Positions 7,745 through 13,861 of a DNA stretch of 16,555 bases are shown piece after piece. This DNA is from Proteobacteria bacterium UBA652. GTDB lineage: Bacteria > Pseudomonadota > Gammaproteobacteria > Nitrosococcales > Methylophagaceae. The stretch covers positions 9,330 to 25,884 of the forward strand of contig DBOG01000043.1 of the NCBI GenBank assembly GCA_002299915.1, in the 5' to 3' direction. Each line of letters begins with the position of its first letter. The first letter of the stretch is position 1. Made by a program: the position numbers and the translations under genes. The notes under the pieces are model-generated. The model was not told the origin of the DNA, did no database searches, and saw nothing but the letters and a program-made list of their open reading frames with translations.

Positions 7745-8158
7745 ATGAAATTTAGCCTAGCAGACACCTCTGAATCTAACAGTATCCAACGTTATGATGA
7801 GGCAGGCATAACGCTGTCAATAGCACAAACACCGAATAATCCATCAATAGAAACACAACATTTCGAACACAGTTTATTTGTCTGTGACAATTATATATTG
7901 CCTGCTTTTCCCGCATCGATACTGAGTGATTTGACAGCCAAAGTGTTGATGCCCTTATTTGAACTCAATGATCAATTAAACCTTGATATATTACTGATTG
8001 GTAGCCAGAACCAGAGTGGAATATTATCAACAGATGTAATGGCCTTATTTATTGAACAGAGAATGGGCGTTGAGTGTATGTCATTAGGCGCAGCGTGCCG
8101 CACATACAATATGTTATTAAATGAAAGTCGCAGGGTGAGCGCATTATTGTTGTTGTAG
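7745..8158 (+). CDS. Mth938-like domain protein (DUF498 / Xcc1710 type)
   Basis: A small soluble protein of 137 residues. The C-terminal half carries the family signatures: LLIGSQ (83-88), and GVECMSLGAACRTYNMLLNE (108-127) followed by a basic pair and a hydrophobic end. This matches the Mth938-like fold, whose mitochondrial relative NDUFAF3 helps assemble complex I. The bacterial role is not established and I assign none. The first 45 residues are less conserved. There is no signal peptide or membrane helix. ATG 7745 has only a weak ribosome site and lies 14 bases after ihfB, so it is probably co-transcribed. No hairpin separates it from the ccoN promoter region. Family assignment is fairly sure. 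Confidence 0.8.
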   Translation: MKFSLADTSESNSIQRYDEAGITLSIAQTPNNPSIETQHFEHSLFVCDNYILPAFPASILSDLTAKVLMPLFELNDQLNLDILLIGSQNQSGILSTDVMALFIEQRMGVECMSLGAACRTYNMLLNESRRVSALLLL

Positions 8159-8180
8159 TCAGCGAACAAAAAAAGACAAT

Positions 8181-8222
8181 TTGATCTTGATCAAGTTATT
8201 TGCAATAAAGCTTAGCCATAAT
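8181..8222 (+). promoter_or_regulatory. FNR/ANR-activated class II promoter of the ccoNOQP operon
   Basis: TTGATCTTGATCAA (8181-8194) is an exact match to the FNR/ANR consensus TTGAT-N4-ATCAA. CATAAT (8217-8222) matches the -10 consensus at five of six bases. A start site about 7 bases further on, near 8229, would put the box centre at -41.5, the classical class II activator position. The expected -35 position (AGTTAT, 8194-8199) is a poor match, as expected of an activator-dependent promoter. This implies induction of the oxidase at low oxygen. Confidence 0.88.
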
Positions 8223-8272
8223 TGTGTCAAATGCAATAAACTTATATTTAGGGCTAGCTAACAGTATGGGTT

Positions 8273-8293
8273 TAGGAGTATGATTAACTCCTA
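8273..8293 (+). promoter_or_regulatory. Hairpin in the ccoN 5' leader
   Basis: TAGGAGT (8273-8279) pairs perfectly with ACTCCTA (8287-8293) around a 7-base loop, ATGATTA. It lies within the roughly 130-base leader between the predicted start site and the ccoN ATG. There is no following T-tract, so it is not an intrinsic terminator. The 5' arm contains an AGGAG ribosome-site-like sequence. The ccoN site itself (AAAGGG, 8345-8350) lies outside the stem. Role unknown. Confidence 0.5.
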
Positions 8294-8360
8294 CAGAACA
8301 GCGTCTCGTATTTGTGGTAGTGTTTATAGTTTTTATAAATGAAGAAAGGGTCTCGTCGCT

Positions 8361-9800
8361 ATGCAAGCGCAACAGTATAATTTCCAGGTCGTTAAGTGGT
8401 TCGCCTATATGGCGGTTGTGTATTTAGTCGTCGGGACGGGCATCGGCGTATATATCGCCTCTGAGCTTGCATGGCCCGATCTTAACTTTGATATTCCCTA
8501 TATTACCTTTGGTCGCTTGCGCCCACTGCATACCAATGCCGTTATTTTTGCATTTGGTGGGTCTACTTTAATGGCAACGGCATTTTATGTGGTGCAACGT
8601 ACTTCTAATGTACGGCTGTGGAGTGACAAACTGGCTTGGTTTGTGTTCTGGGGTTGGAATTTAGTTATTCTCAGTGCAGTGATTACATTACCTTTAGGTA
8701 TCAACCAATCAAAAGAATATGCTGAACTAGAATGGCCAATTGATATTTTAATTGCTGTCGTCTGGTTGGCGTATACCTTTAATTTTATTATGACCCTGTC
8801 AATCCGTAAGGTCTCCCATATCTATGTGGCGAACTGGTTCTTTCTCGCCATGATGATTATGATTGTCTATCTCCATGTCGTTAATAGCTTGGCGATTCCT
8901 GTTGAACTGTGGAAATCCTATTCTATTTTTTCTGGTGTTGAAGATGCGATGATTCAATGGTGGTGGGGGCATAATGCAGTAGGATTCTTCTTAACAGCGG
9001 GTTTCTTGGGGATCATGTATTACTTTGTACCGAAGCAAGCTAATCGCCCAATTTACTCATATCGTTTATCTGTAATACATTTCTGGGCTCTCACTTTTGG
9101 TTATGTCTGGTTAGGCGCGCATCACCTTCAATACACAGCTTTACCAGATTGGACGGGATCTTTAGGGGCGGCGATTTCGCTGGCGATGATTATTCCATCA
9201 TGGGGTGGTGCAATCAATGGCATGTTCACTTTGAGTGGCGCATGGGATAAATTACGCACAGATTATATTTTACGGTTCTTAGTGGTCTCGTTAGCCTTCT
9301 ATGCGATGTCTACCTTTGAAGGACCCGTGATGGCAGCGAAAACGGTCAATGCATTGTCTCACTATACTGACTGGACAATCGGCCATGTACATGCCGGCGC
9401 ATTAGGCTGGGTGGCAATGGTTTCCATTGGTGCGATTTACCACATGGTTGAACGGCTATGGGTAACCAAAATATACTCAGTGAAGCTAGTGAACTTACAT
9501 TTCTGGATGGCAACAATTGGTACAGTGGTATATATCACTGCGATGTGGGTATCAGGGATTATGCAAGGGCTAATGTGGCGAGCATATGATGCTTACGGCA
9601 ATTTGGCATATACTTTTGTTGAATCGGTTGAGCAGATGCATCCATTCTATGCGATGCGGGCGATGGGTGGGCTGATATTCTGGCTGGGTGGCTGTATCAT
9701 GTTGTTTAACGTCACCATGACTATTCGCCGTGCTTTGGCACAGAATAGTGAGGCTGACTTAACTGCTGCCGCAAATATTCAAGGAGTCCAGCATGGGTAA
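8361..9800 (+). CDS. ccoN: cbb3-type cytochrome c oxidase subunit I
   Basis: The catalytic subunit of the high-affinity cbb3 oxidase: reduces O2 to water at a haem b3/CuB centre in the inner membrane and pumps protons. The 479 residues form about 12 membrane helices. Every ligand aligns with Pseudomonas stutzeri CcoN at a constant offset of three: H57 and H344 for low-spin haem b, H342 for haem b3, H204, H254 and H255 for CuB, and Y248 for the tyrosine cross-linked to the CuB histidine. Motifs are RPLHTNAVIF, WWWGHNAVGFF, GYVWLGAHHLQYT and IGHVHAGALGW. There is no N-terminal extension or fusion to CcoO. ATG 8361 follows AAAGGG at 8345-8350 with a longish 10-base gap. It overlaps ccoO by 8 bases. 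Confidence 0.98.
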   Translation: MQAQQYNFQVVKWFAYMAVVYLVVGTGIGVYIASELAWPDLNFDIPYITFGRLRPLHTNAVIFAFGGSTLMATAFYVVQRTSNVRLWSDKLAWFVFWGWNLVILSAVITLPLGINQSKEYAELEWPIDILIAVVWLAYTFNFIMTLSIRKVSHIYVANWFFLAMMIMIVYLHVVNSLAIPVELWKSYSIFSGVEDAMIQWWWGHNAVGFFLTAGFLGIMYYFVPKQANRPIYSYRLSVIHFWALTFGYVWLGAHHLQYTALPDWTGSLGAAISLAMIIPSWGGAINGMFTLSGAWDKLRTDYILRFLVVSLAFYAMSTFEGPVMAAKTVNALSHYTDWTIGHVHAGALGWVAMVSIGAIYHMVERLWVTKIYSVKLVNLHFWMATIGTVVYITAMWVSGIMQGLMWRAYDAYGNLAYTFVESVEQMHPFYAMRAMGGLIFWLGGCIMLFNVTMTIRRALAQNSEADLTAAANIQGVQHG

Positions 9801-10473
9801 TTCAAATAAAAATGACAGGACAACTTTCCAAGAAAAGCTGGAACAAAATATATGGGCATTGGTATTAGCAACCGCTTTTATCGTATCAATTGGTGGGATT
9901 GTTGAAATTGTGCCACTGTTCTATTTGGATACAACATATGAAGATATTAATAAACCAGAATATGAAGAATTAAAAGGCATACGTCCTTATACCGCTTTAG
10001 AATTGGCAGGGCGAGATATTTATCAGCGAGAAGGCTGTTATTTATGTCATTCACAAATGATTCGTCCATTTCGTGATGAAAATGCGCGTTATGGTCATTA
10101 TTCATTAGCGGTTGAGTCAAAATATGATCATCCCTTCCAATGGGGTTCAAAGCGAACTGGGCCTGATATCGCACGTGTAGGCGGTAAATATTCAGATGAA
10201 TGGCATATTCAGCATTTACGTGATCCTCGCTCATTAGTACCAGAGTCAGTGATGCCACGTTATCCATGGTTGGATGATGCAACAATTGATGCTGTAGGCA
10301 TTGAGAAACGGGTAAAAGCAATGCGGGTATTAGGTGTGCCTTATTCAGAAGAAGACATTAGAGGGGCAGCAGAATCAGTTGAGGGTAAAACTGAAATGCA
10401 GGCACTGGTTGCTTATTTGCAAGTGTTGGGCACGATGATTGAATTTGTGCCAGGTCGTCAATATCGTGACTGA
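9793..10473 (+). CDS. ccoO: cbb3-type cytochrome c oxidase subunit II (mono-haem cytochrome c)
   Basis: Membrane-anchored c-type cytochrome that passes electrons towards CcoN. The 226 residues have one N-terminal anchor helix (about 20-43) and a periplasmic haem domain. The haem-attachment motif is CYLCH, with C82, C85 and axial H86; the second ligand is probably M154 in PESVMPRYPWL. Family motifs RTGPDIARVGGKYSDEWH and HLRDPRSLVPES are intact. AAGGAG at 9781-9786, inside the end of ccoN, places the ribosome 6 bases before ATG 9793 and couples the two genes. The stop overlaps the proposed GTG start of ccoQ. No anomalies. Confidence 0.97.
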   Translation: MGNSNKNDRTTFQEKLEQNIWALVLATAFIVSIGGIVEIVPLFYLDTTYEDINKPEYEELKGIRPYTALELAGRDIYQREGCYLCHSQMIRPFRDENARYGHYSLAVESKYDHPFQWGSKRTGPDIARVGGKYSDEWHIQHLRDPRSLVPESVMPRYPWLDDATIDAVGIEKRVKAMRVLGVPYSEEDIRGAAESVEGKTEMQALVAYLQVLGTMIEFVPGRQYRD

Positions 10474-10687
10474 TTTTTTAGCCTACTTTCACACCGATTG
10501 GGCGGCAATGACGCGGCAAGATTGGCTTGGCTTGCTATTAACAGTGTTTGTATTTGTATTGCTGTTTGCTGTGTATTGGTGGGTATTGAGTCCGAGGAAT
10601 AAAGAAAAAATTGAATCACACCGAATGATGGTGGTTGATGAAGAAGAAATGAACGCGGAGATAGAAAGTGATGGCAGAAAAAAATAA
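10466..10687 (+). CDS. ccoQ: cbb3-type oxidase small subunit CcoQ
   Basis: A 73-residue single-helix protein in the CcoQ position. It is thought to stabilise the complex and is not needed for catalysis in all species. The order is an amphipathic N terminus (TDFLAYFHTDWAAMT), one membrane helix (about 20-41, ending YWWVLSPRNKEK) and a charged, acidic C-terminal tail. The SPRNKE segment just after the helix is typical of CcoQ. The start is GTG 10466, overlapping ccoO by 8 bases, because the preceding residues look like the conserved N-terminal segment of this CcoQ type. ATG 10508 would give a shorter 59-residue protein. AGGT at 10452-10455 is a distant ribosome site, so coupling with ccoO is likely. 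Confidence 0.88.
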   Translation: MTDFLAYFHTDWAAMTRQDWLGLLLTVFVFVLLFAVYWWVLSPRNKEKIESHRMMVVDEEEMNAEIESDGRKK

Positions 10688-11633
10688 AAATCATGAAAAC
10701 CCTGGCGGTGTGGCAGATACAGGCCATGTTTGGGATGGGATTAAAGAGTTAGATAATCCTTGCCCCCGCTGGTGGCTGAATGCGCTTTATTTAAGCGGTT
10801 TGCTTGTTGTCGTTTACTTTATTTTATACCCATCATTGCCCTTAATAAATGGCAGCACGAAAGGCTTGTTAGGGTGGACGCAAATTAATGAATTCAAAGA
10901 AGATTTGGCTAAAACGGAAGCCGTGCGTGCGCCGCATGAAGCAAAACTAGCAAGTGCAACAGTGGCGCAAATTTTAGCAGATGATGATATGCGCAGTTAC
11001 GCGATTGGTTCGTCCCGGGTATTATTTGGTGATAATTGTGCAACTTGCCATGGTGCAGGTGGGCAAGGCGGTCCAAACTTCCCTGTATTAGCAGATGATG
11101 ACTGGCTGTATGGCGGATCGGTTGATGATATTGCAATGAGTATTGCAAAAGGTCGTATGGGCACAATGCCAGCACATGAAAAAATATTAATGACCGACGA
11201 AGTCGATCAGTTGGTGCAATTTGTAATTGATAATTCGAATGGTGTTGCTAATGAGTCTGGATTAGCCTTATATAATGAAAAAGGCTGTGTTGCTTGTCAT
11301 GGTGGCGATACAAAAGGTATTCAGATGATGGGCGCAGCAAACCTGACTGATCAAATCTGGCGCTTCTCAGGAGAAGAAGAGCAAATTCGCCACACTATCT
11401 TGCATGGCGTGAATGATGCCAGTGATCCAAAAACGCGGCTTGCTACGATGCCTGCATGGAGTGAGAAAATGGCAATTATGTTAGAAGCGATTGCTTATGC
11501 GGTTGAAGATGGCGATGATCCCAATGACATCGACTGGGATGATGAATTAGATGGCAGCGAAAGCGAACGTCTGACTGAAAATGAAATTAAGAAACTAGCG
11601 GTATATGTGCATCAGCTAGGTGGCGGTCAGTAA
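10671..11633 (+). CDS. ccoP: cbb3-type cytochrome c oxidase subunit III (di-haem cytochrome c)
   Basis: The electron-entry subunit: receives electrons from soluble or membrane cytochrome c and passes them to CcoO. The 320 residues have a cytoplasmic N terminus (WDGIKELDNPCPRWW), one membrane helix (about 37-58) and two cytochrome c domains. The haem sites are C123-ATC-H127 with Met ligand M166 in MGTMPAH, and C206-VAC-H210 with M260 in LATMPAW. Between M260 and the terminal helix (LTENEIKKLAVYVHQLG) sits an unusual insertion of roughly 35 residues rich in Asp and Glu. ATG 10671 was chosen; GTG 10668 fits GGAG (10657-10660) slightly better. It overlaps ccoQ by 17 bases. Confidence 0.97.
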   Translation: MAEKNKNHENPGGVADTGHVWDGIKELDNPCPRWWLNALYLSGLLVVVYFILYPSLPLINGSTKGLLGWTQINEFKEDLAKTEAVRAPHEAKLASATVAQILADDDMRSYAIGSSRVLFGDNCATCHGAGGQGGPNFPVLADDDWLYGGSVDDIAMSIAKGRMGTMPAHEKILMTDEVDQLVQFVIDNSNGVANESGLALYNEKGCVACHGGDTKGIQMMGAANLTDQIWRFSGEEEQIRHTILHGVNDASDPKTRLATMPAWSEKMAIMLEAIAYAVEDGDDPNDIDWDDELDGSESERLTENEIKKLAVYVHQLGGGQ

Positions 11634-11669
11634 ACGCTAAAGTAGTGTTGTTGAGTTTAGGGGAGTATT

Positions 11670-11789
11670 ATGAACATAGATTGGGTATCAGTTTCCGTTA
11701 TTTTAAGCGTTGTTGCGATGATTTTTGGGCTTGCTTATTTTACTTATTATGCAGTAAAGCATATCAATGAGGATAAATCTGGGGATTAA
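11670..11789 (+). CDS. Small single-helix protein, CcoM-like candidate oxidase subunit
   Basis: A 39-residue protein starting MNIDWVSVSVILSVV, with one membrane helix (about 6-27) and a charged tail (KHINEDKSGD). AGGGGAG at 11659-11665 is an excellent ribosome site 4 bases before the ATG, which argues strongly that it is translated. It follows ccoP by 36 bases and precedes the operon terminator, so it belongs to the oxidase transcript. Size, topology and position resemble CcoM, the extra small subunit found in the P. stutzeri cbb3 structure; sequence likeness is limited, so homology is inferred. It is short enough to be missed by automatic annotation. Confidence 0.75.
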   Translation: MNIDWVSVSVILSVVAMIFGLAYFTYYAVKHINEDKSGD

Positions 11790-11809
11790 CAATAAATTGA
11801 AATTGTGGT

Positions 11810-11839
11810 AAAAAAACCGGCAAAGTCCGGTTTTTTTTT
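11810..11839 (+). terminator. Strong rho-independent terminator of the ccoNOQP operon
   Basis: AAAAAAACCGG (11810-11820) and CCGGTTTTTTT (from 11827) form an 11-base-pair stem around CAAAGT, followed by a run of T to 11839. The flanking A and T runs make it potentially bidirectional. It separates the oxidase structural genes from the maturation genes. Confidence 0.95.
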
Positions 11840-11867
11840 CTTATTTTTTTAGATGATTTTATTATAT

Positions 11868-11885
11868 TGTTATTTGAATATAACA
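11868..11885 (+). promoter_or_regulatory. Dyad upstream of ccoG, possible operator or promoter element
   Basis: TGTTAT (11868-11873) and ATAACA (11880-11885) form a perfect inverted repeat around TTGAAT in the AT-rich region between the operon terminator and ccoG. Its length and symmetry fit a dimeric regulator site, but it is not an FNR box. The maturation cluster needs a promoter here because of the upstream terminator. TATGAT at 11886-11891 could be a -10; no good -35 is visible. Confidence 0.35.
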
Positions 11886-11920
11886 TATGATAGTGGGTAG
11901 AAATTGGAGAGAAAGCGCAA

Positions 11921-13336
11921 GTGAGTCAAGAGATCAAACCACCACAAGAATCAGAAGATATATATGCAGATCTGAATGAGTGGCATATTAACGTTGGTGG
12001 CCAGAAGGTGGTTGCCAAACGTATGGGGGGCCGTTTTCGTGTCCGTAAGTGGATGGGTATGGCGGTGTGGGCATTGTTTTTTTTAATGCCTTATTTAAGA
12101 TGGAATGGTGCGCAGGCTATTTTACTTGATTTCCCTAACCGACAATTTAACTTTTTTTCAACCAGTATTTATCCACAAGATGTGTGGATGCTTTCCTTAA
12201 CTTTATTATTTTTTGCTATTTTACTGGCCGCAGTAACCAGTGTGGCAGGACGCGTGTTCTGTGGTTATTTTTGTTTCCAAACAGTATGGACTGATATTTA
12301 TACACTGATTGAAGGAACATTAGAAGGTAAGACACCACAAAAAGCAAAGAAATTTAATGATGCACCATGGACAACCGATAAAATCATTAAGAAAGTAACG
12401 AAACATGGTTTATGGTTGCTTATTGCCTTTTTGACTGGCATCACCTTTGTGGGCTGGTTTACGGATATTTATCAATTATGGATAGATTGTTTTACTTTGC
12501 AGGCATCCATTGCTGCGTGGATCGTCATTTTTATGTTTATTGGTGGCACTTATATCTTTGCTGGTTTTATGCGCGAACAAGTGTGCTTTTGGCTCTGCCC
12601 TTATGCACGATTGCAAGGCGTAATGTATGATGGAGATACAATATTACCAGCCTATGATGCTAAGCGCGGGGAGTCCCGCGGTAAACTAAAACGAGGCGAT
12701 ACAACAGATAATCGAGGTTCTTGTGTGGATTGTCGCATCTGTGTGGCGGTGTGCCCAACAGGAATTGATATTCGTCAGGGGCAGCAAGAAGGCTGTATTA
12801 CCTGTGGCTTGTGTATTGATGCCTGTGACGACATTATGGATAAAACTGGGCAGGAGAGGGGGTTAATACGCTATGCCTCGCACAATGAATTGCATGAAGG
12901 CAAAAAAGAGCATGCATTATGGAAACGGCCGCGGGTGTTGGTTTATGGTGTAATCTTGTTAGCATCATCATCTGGGATTGTGTATGGTCTGGCGAGTTTA
13001 TCGTCAACCGAATTTAATGTATTACATGAACGGCAACCATTATTTGTGAAAATGAGTAATGGCGACATTCAGAATAAATATACGTTAAAATTGTTAAATA
13101 AAACAAAAGAGCCGTTGGTTTTTCAAATTGGCATTGAAGGGGTAGAAGGTGCTAATCTGGTAAATTCAGATATATTGATGGTTGAAGCAGGTAAGGCTGT
13201 TTCAAGGATGGCATTAGTAAGAGTGCCTAAGAAACAGCTAACAGAACCCTTACAACCTATTATTTTTAAGATTAAAGAGGTGGATGATCCTAATATAACA
13301 GCAACATACAAAAGTATGTTTATTGGCCCTAAATAA
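11921..13336 (+). CDS. ccoG: Cytochrome oxidase accessory protein CcoG (FixG/RdxA polyferredoxin)
   Basis: An inner-membrane iron-sulfur protein required for cbb3 maturation. CcoG has been shown to act as a cupric reductase, supplying Cu(I) for CuB. The 471 residues contain about five membrane helices (near 47-60, 90-110, 163-181, 196-217 and 333-352). Cysteine motifs in the membrane part are FCGYFCFQTVW and VCFWLCPYARLQG. Two 4Fe-4S sites follow: C268, C271, C274, C278 and C292, C295, C298, C302. The C-terminal 115 or so residues form the periplasmic Ig-like FixG_C domain. The start is GTG 11921, with GGAGAG at 11906-11911. It is the first gene of the maturation cluster, 18 bases before ccoH. 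Confidence 0.97.
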   Translation: MSQEIKPPQESEDIYADLNEWHINVGGQKVVAKRMGGRFRVRKWMGMAVWALFFLMPYLRWNGAQAILLDFPNRQFNFFSTSIYPQDVWMLSLTLLFFAILLAAVTSVAGRVFCGYFCFQTVWTDIYTLIEGTLEGKTPQKAKKFNDAPWTTDKIIKKVTKHGLWLLIAFLTGITFVGWFTDIYQLWIDCFTLQASIAAWIVIFMFIGGTYIFAGFMREQVCFWLCPYARLQGVMYDGDTILPAYDAKRGESRGKLKRGDTTDNRGSCVDCRICVAVCPTGIDIRQGQQEGCITCGLCIDACDDIMDKTGQERGLIRYASHNELHEGKKEHALWKRPRVLVYGVILLASSSGIVYGLASLSSTEFNVLHERQPLFVKMSNGDIQNKYTLKLLNKTKEPLVFQIGIEGVEGANLVNSDILMVEAGKAVSRMALVRVPKKQLTEPLQPIIFKIKEVDDPNITATYKSMFIGPK

Positions 13337-13354
13337 AGGAAGTAGGAAGGTAGT

Positions 13355-13858
13355 ATGGCAATATCACAACAAGAAGGTGCAGCATTAAAAAACCCTTGGT
13401 TTTTAGGGATCGGATTAGCATTGTTGATATCAATGAGTGGCACTTTTTTCTTAATCTATATTGCGTTTAAGAATCCACCGAATTTGGTGGCGGAGAATTT
13501 TTATGAACGTGGTAAAGATTATGAGAAAATGCAACAGGTCATAGATGCGCAACAGGCATTAGGCTGGACTGGCTCTATTTTATTGCCTAGCAAGCGTAAG
13601 GTGAATGAAACCCAGCAATATGAATTTTTAATTCAAGATAAGGATGCGCTGGCTATTGTGTTAGATACAGTTGATTTATATGCCTATCGTGCCTCTGATA
13701 AGCAAGCTGATTTTTCAGTTGAAATGGTGCCGTCTGGACCAGGAAAATATATTGCTGACATTACCTTTCCATTAAAAGGTGCTTGGGAAATCAATGTGGA
13801 AGCCAAGCGAGATGAGGATGTATTTTTGGTGAATCGAAAGATTAAAATTTCAAAGTAG
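13355..13858 (+). CDS. ccoH: FixH/CcoH family cbb3 oxidase assembly protein
   Basis: A membrane protein that assists early cbb3 assembly; CcoH associates with the oxidase in Rhodobacter. The 167 residues have one helix (about 15-38). The FixH signature follows it directly: NPPNLVAENFYERGKDYE (40-57). A periplasmic beta-rich domain then ends in GPGKYIADITFPLKGAWEIN and a basic tail. ATG 13355 is supported by AGGAAGG at 13344-13350, only 4 bases away. The stop lies 3 bases before ccoI, so the two are translationally coupled. Placement between ccoG and ccoI is the standard ccoGHIS order. Confidence 0.92.
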   Translation: MAISQQEGAALKNPWFLGIGLALLISMSGTFFLIYIAFKNPPNLVAENFYERGKDYEKMQQVIDAQQALGWTGSILLPSKRKVNETQQYEFLIQDKDALAIVLDTVDLYAYRASDKQADFSVEMVPSGPGKYIADITFPLKGAWEINVEAKRDEDVFLVNRKIKISK

Positions 13859-13861
13859 CCG

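Noticed and set aside
8159..8180. Terminator between the Mth938-like gene and the ccoN promoter
   Set aside because: There is an A-rich run but no stem of useful length next to it.
8280..8342. Twenty-codon reading frame in the ccoN leader as a real gene
   Set aside because: AGGAG is only one base before the ATG, too close for efficient initiation, and the peptide has no recognisable features. Kept only as part of the leader observation.
11831..11850. Homopolymer T runs as possible frameshift or phase-variable tract
   Set aside because: They lie outside any gene and are explained by the intrinsic terminator.
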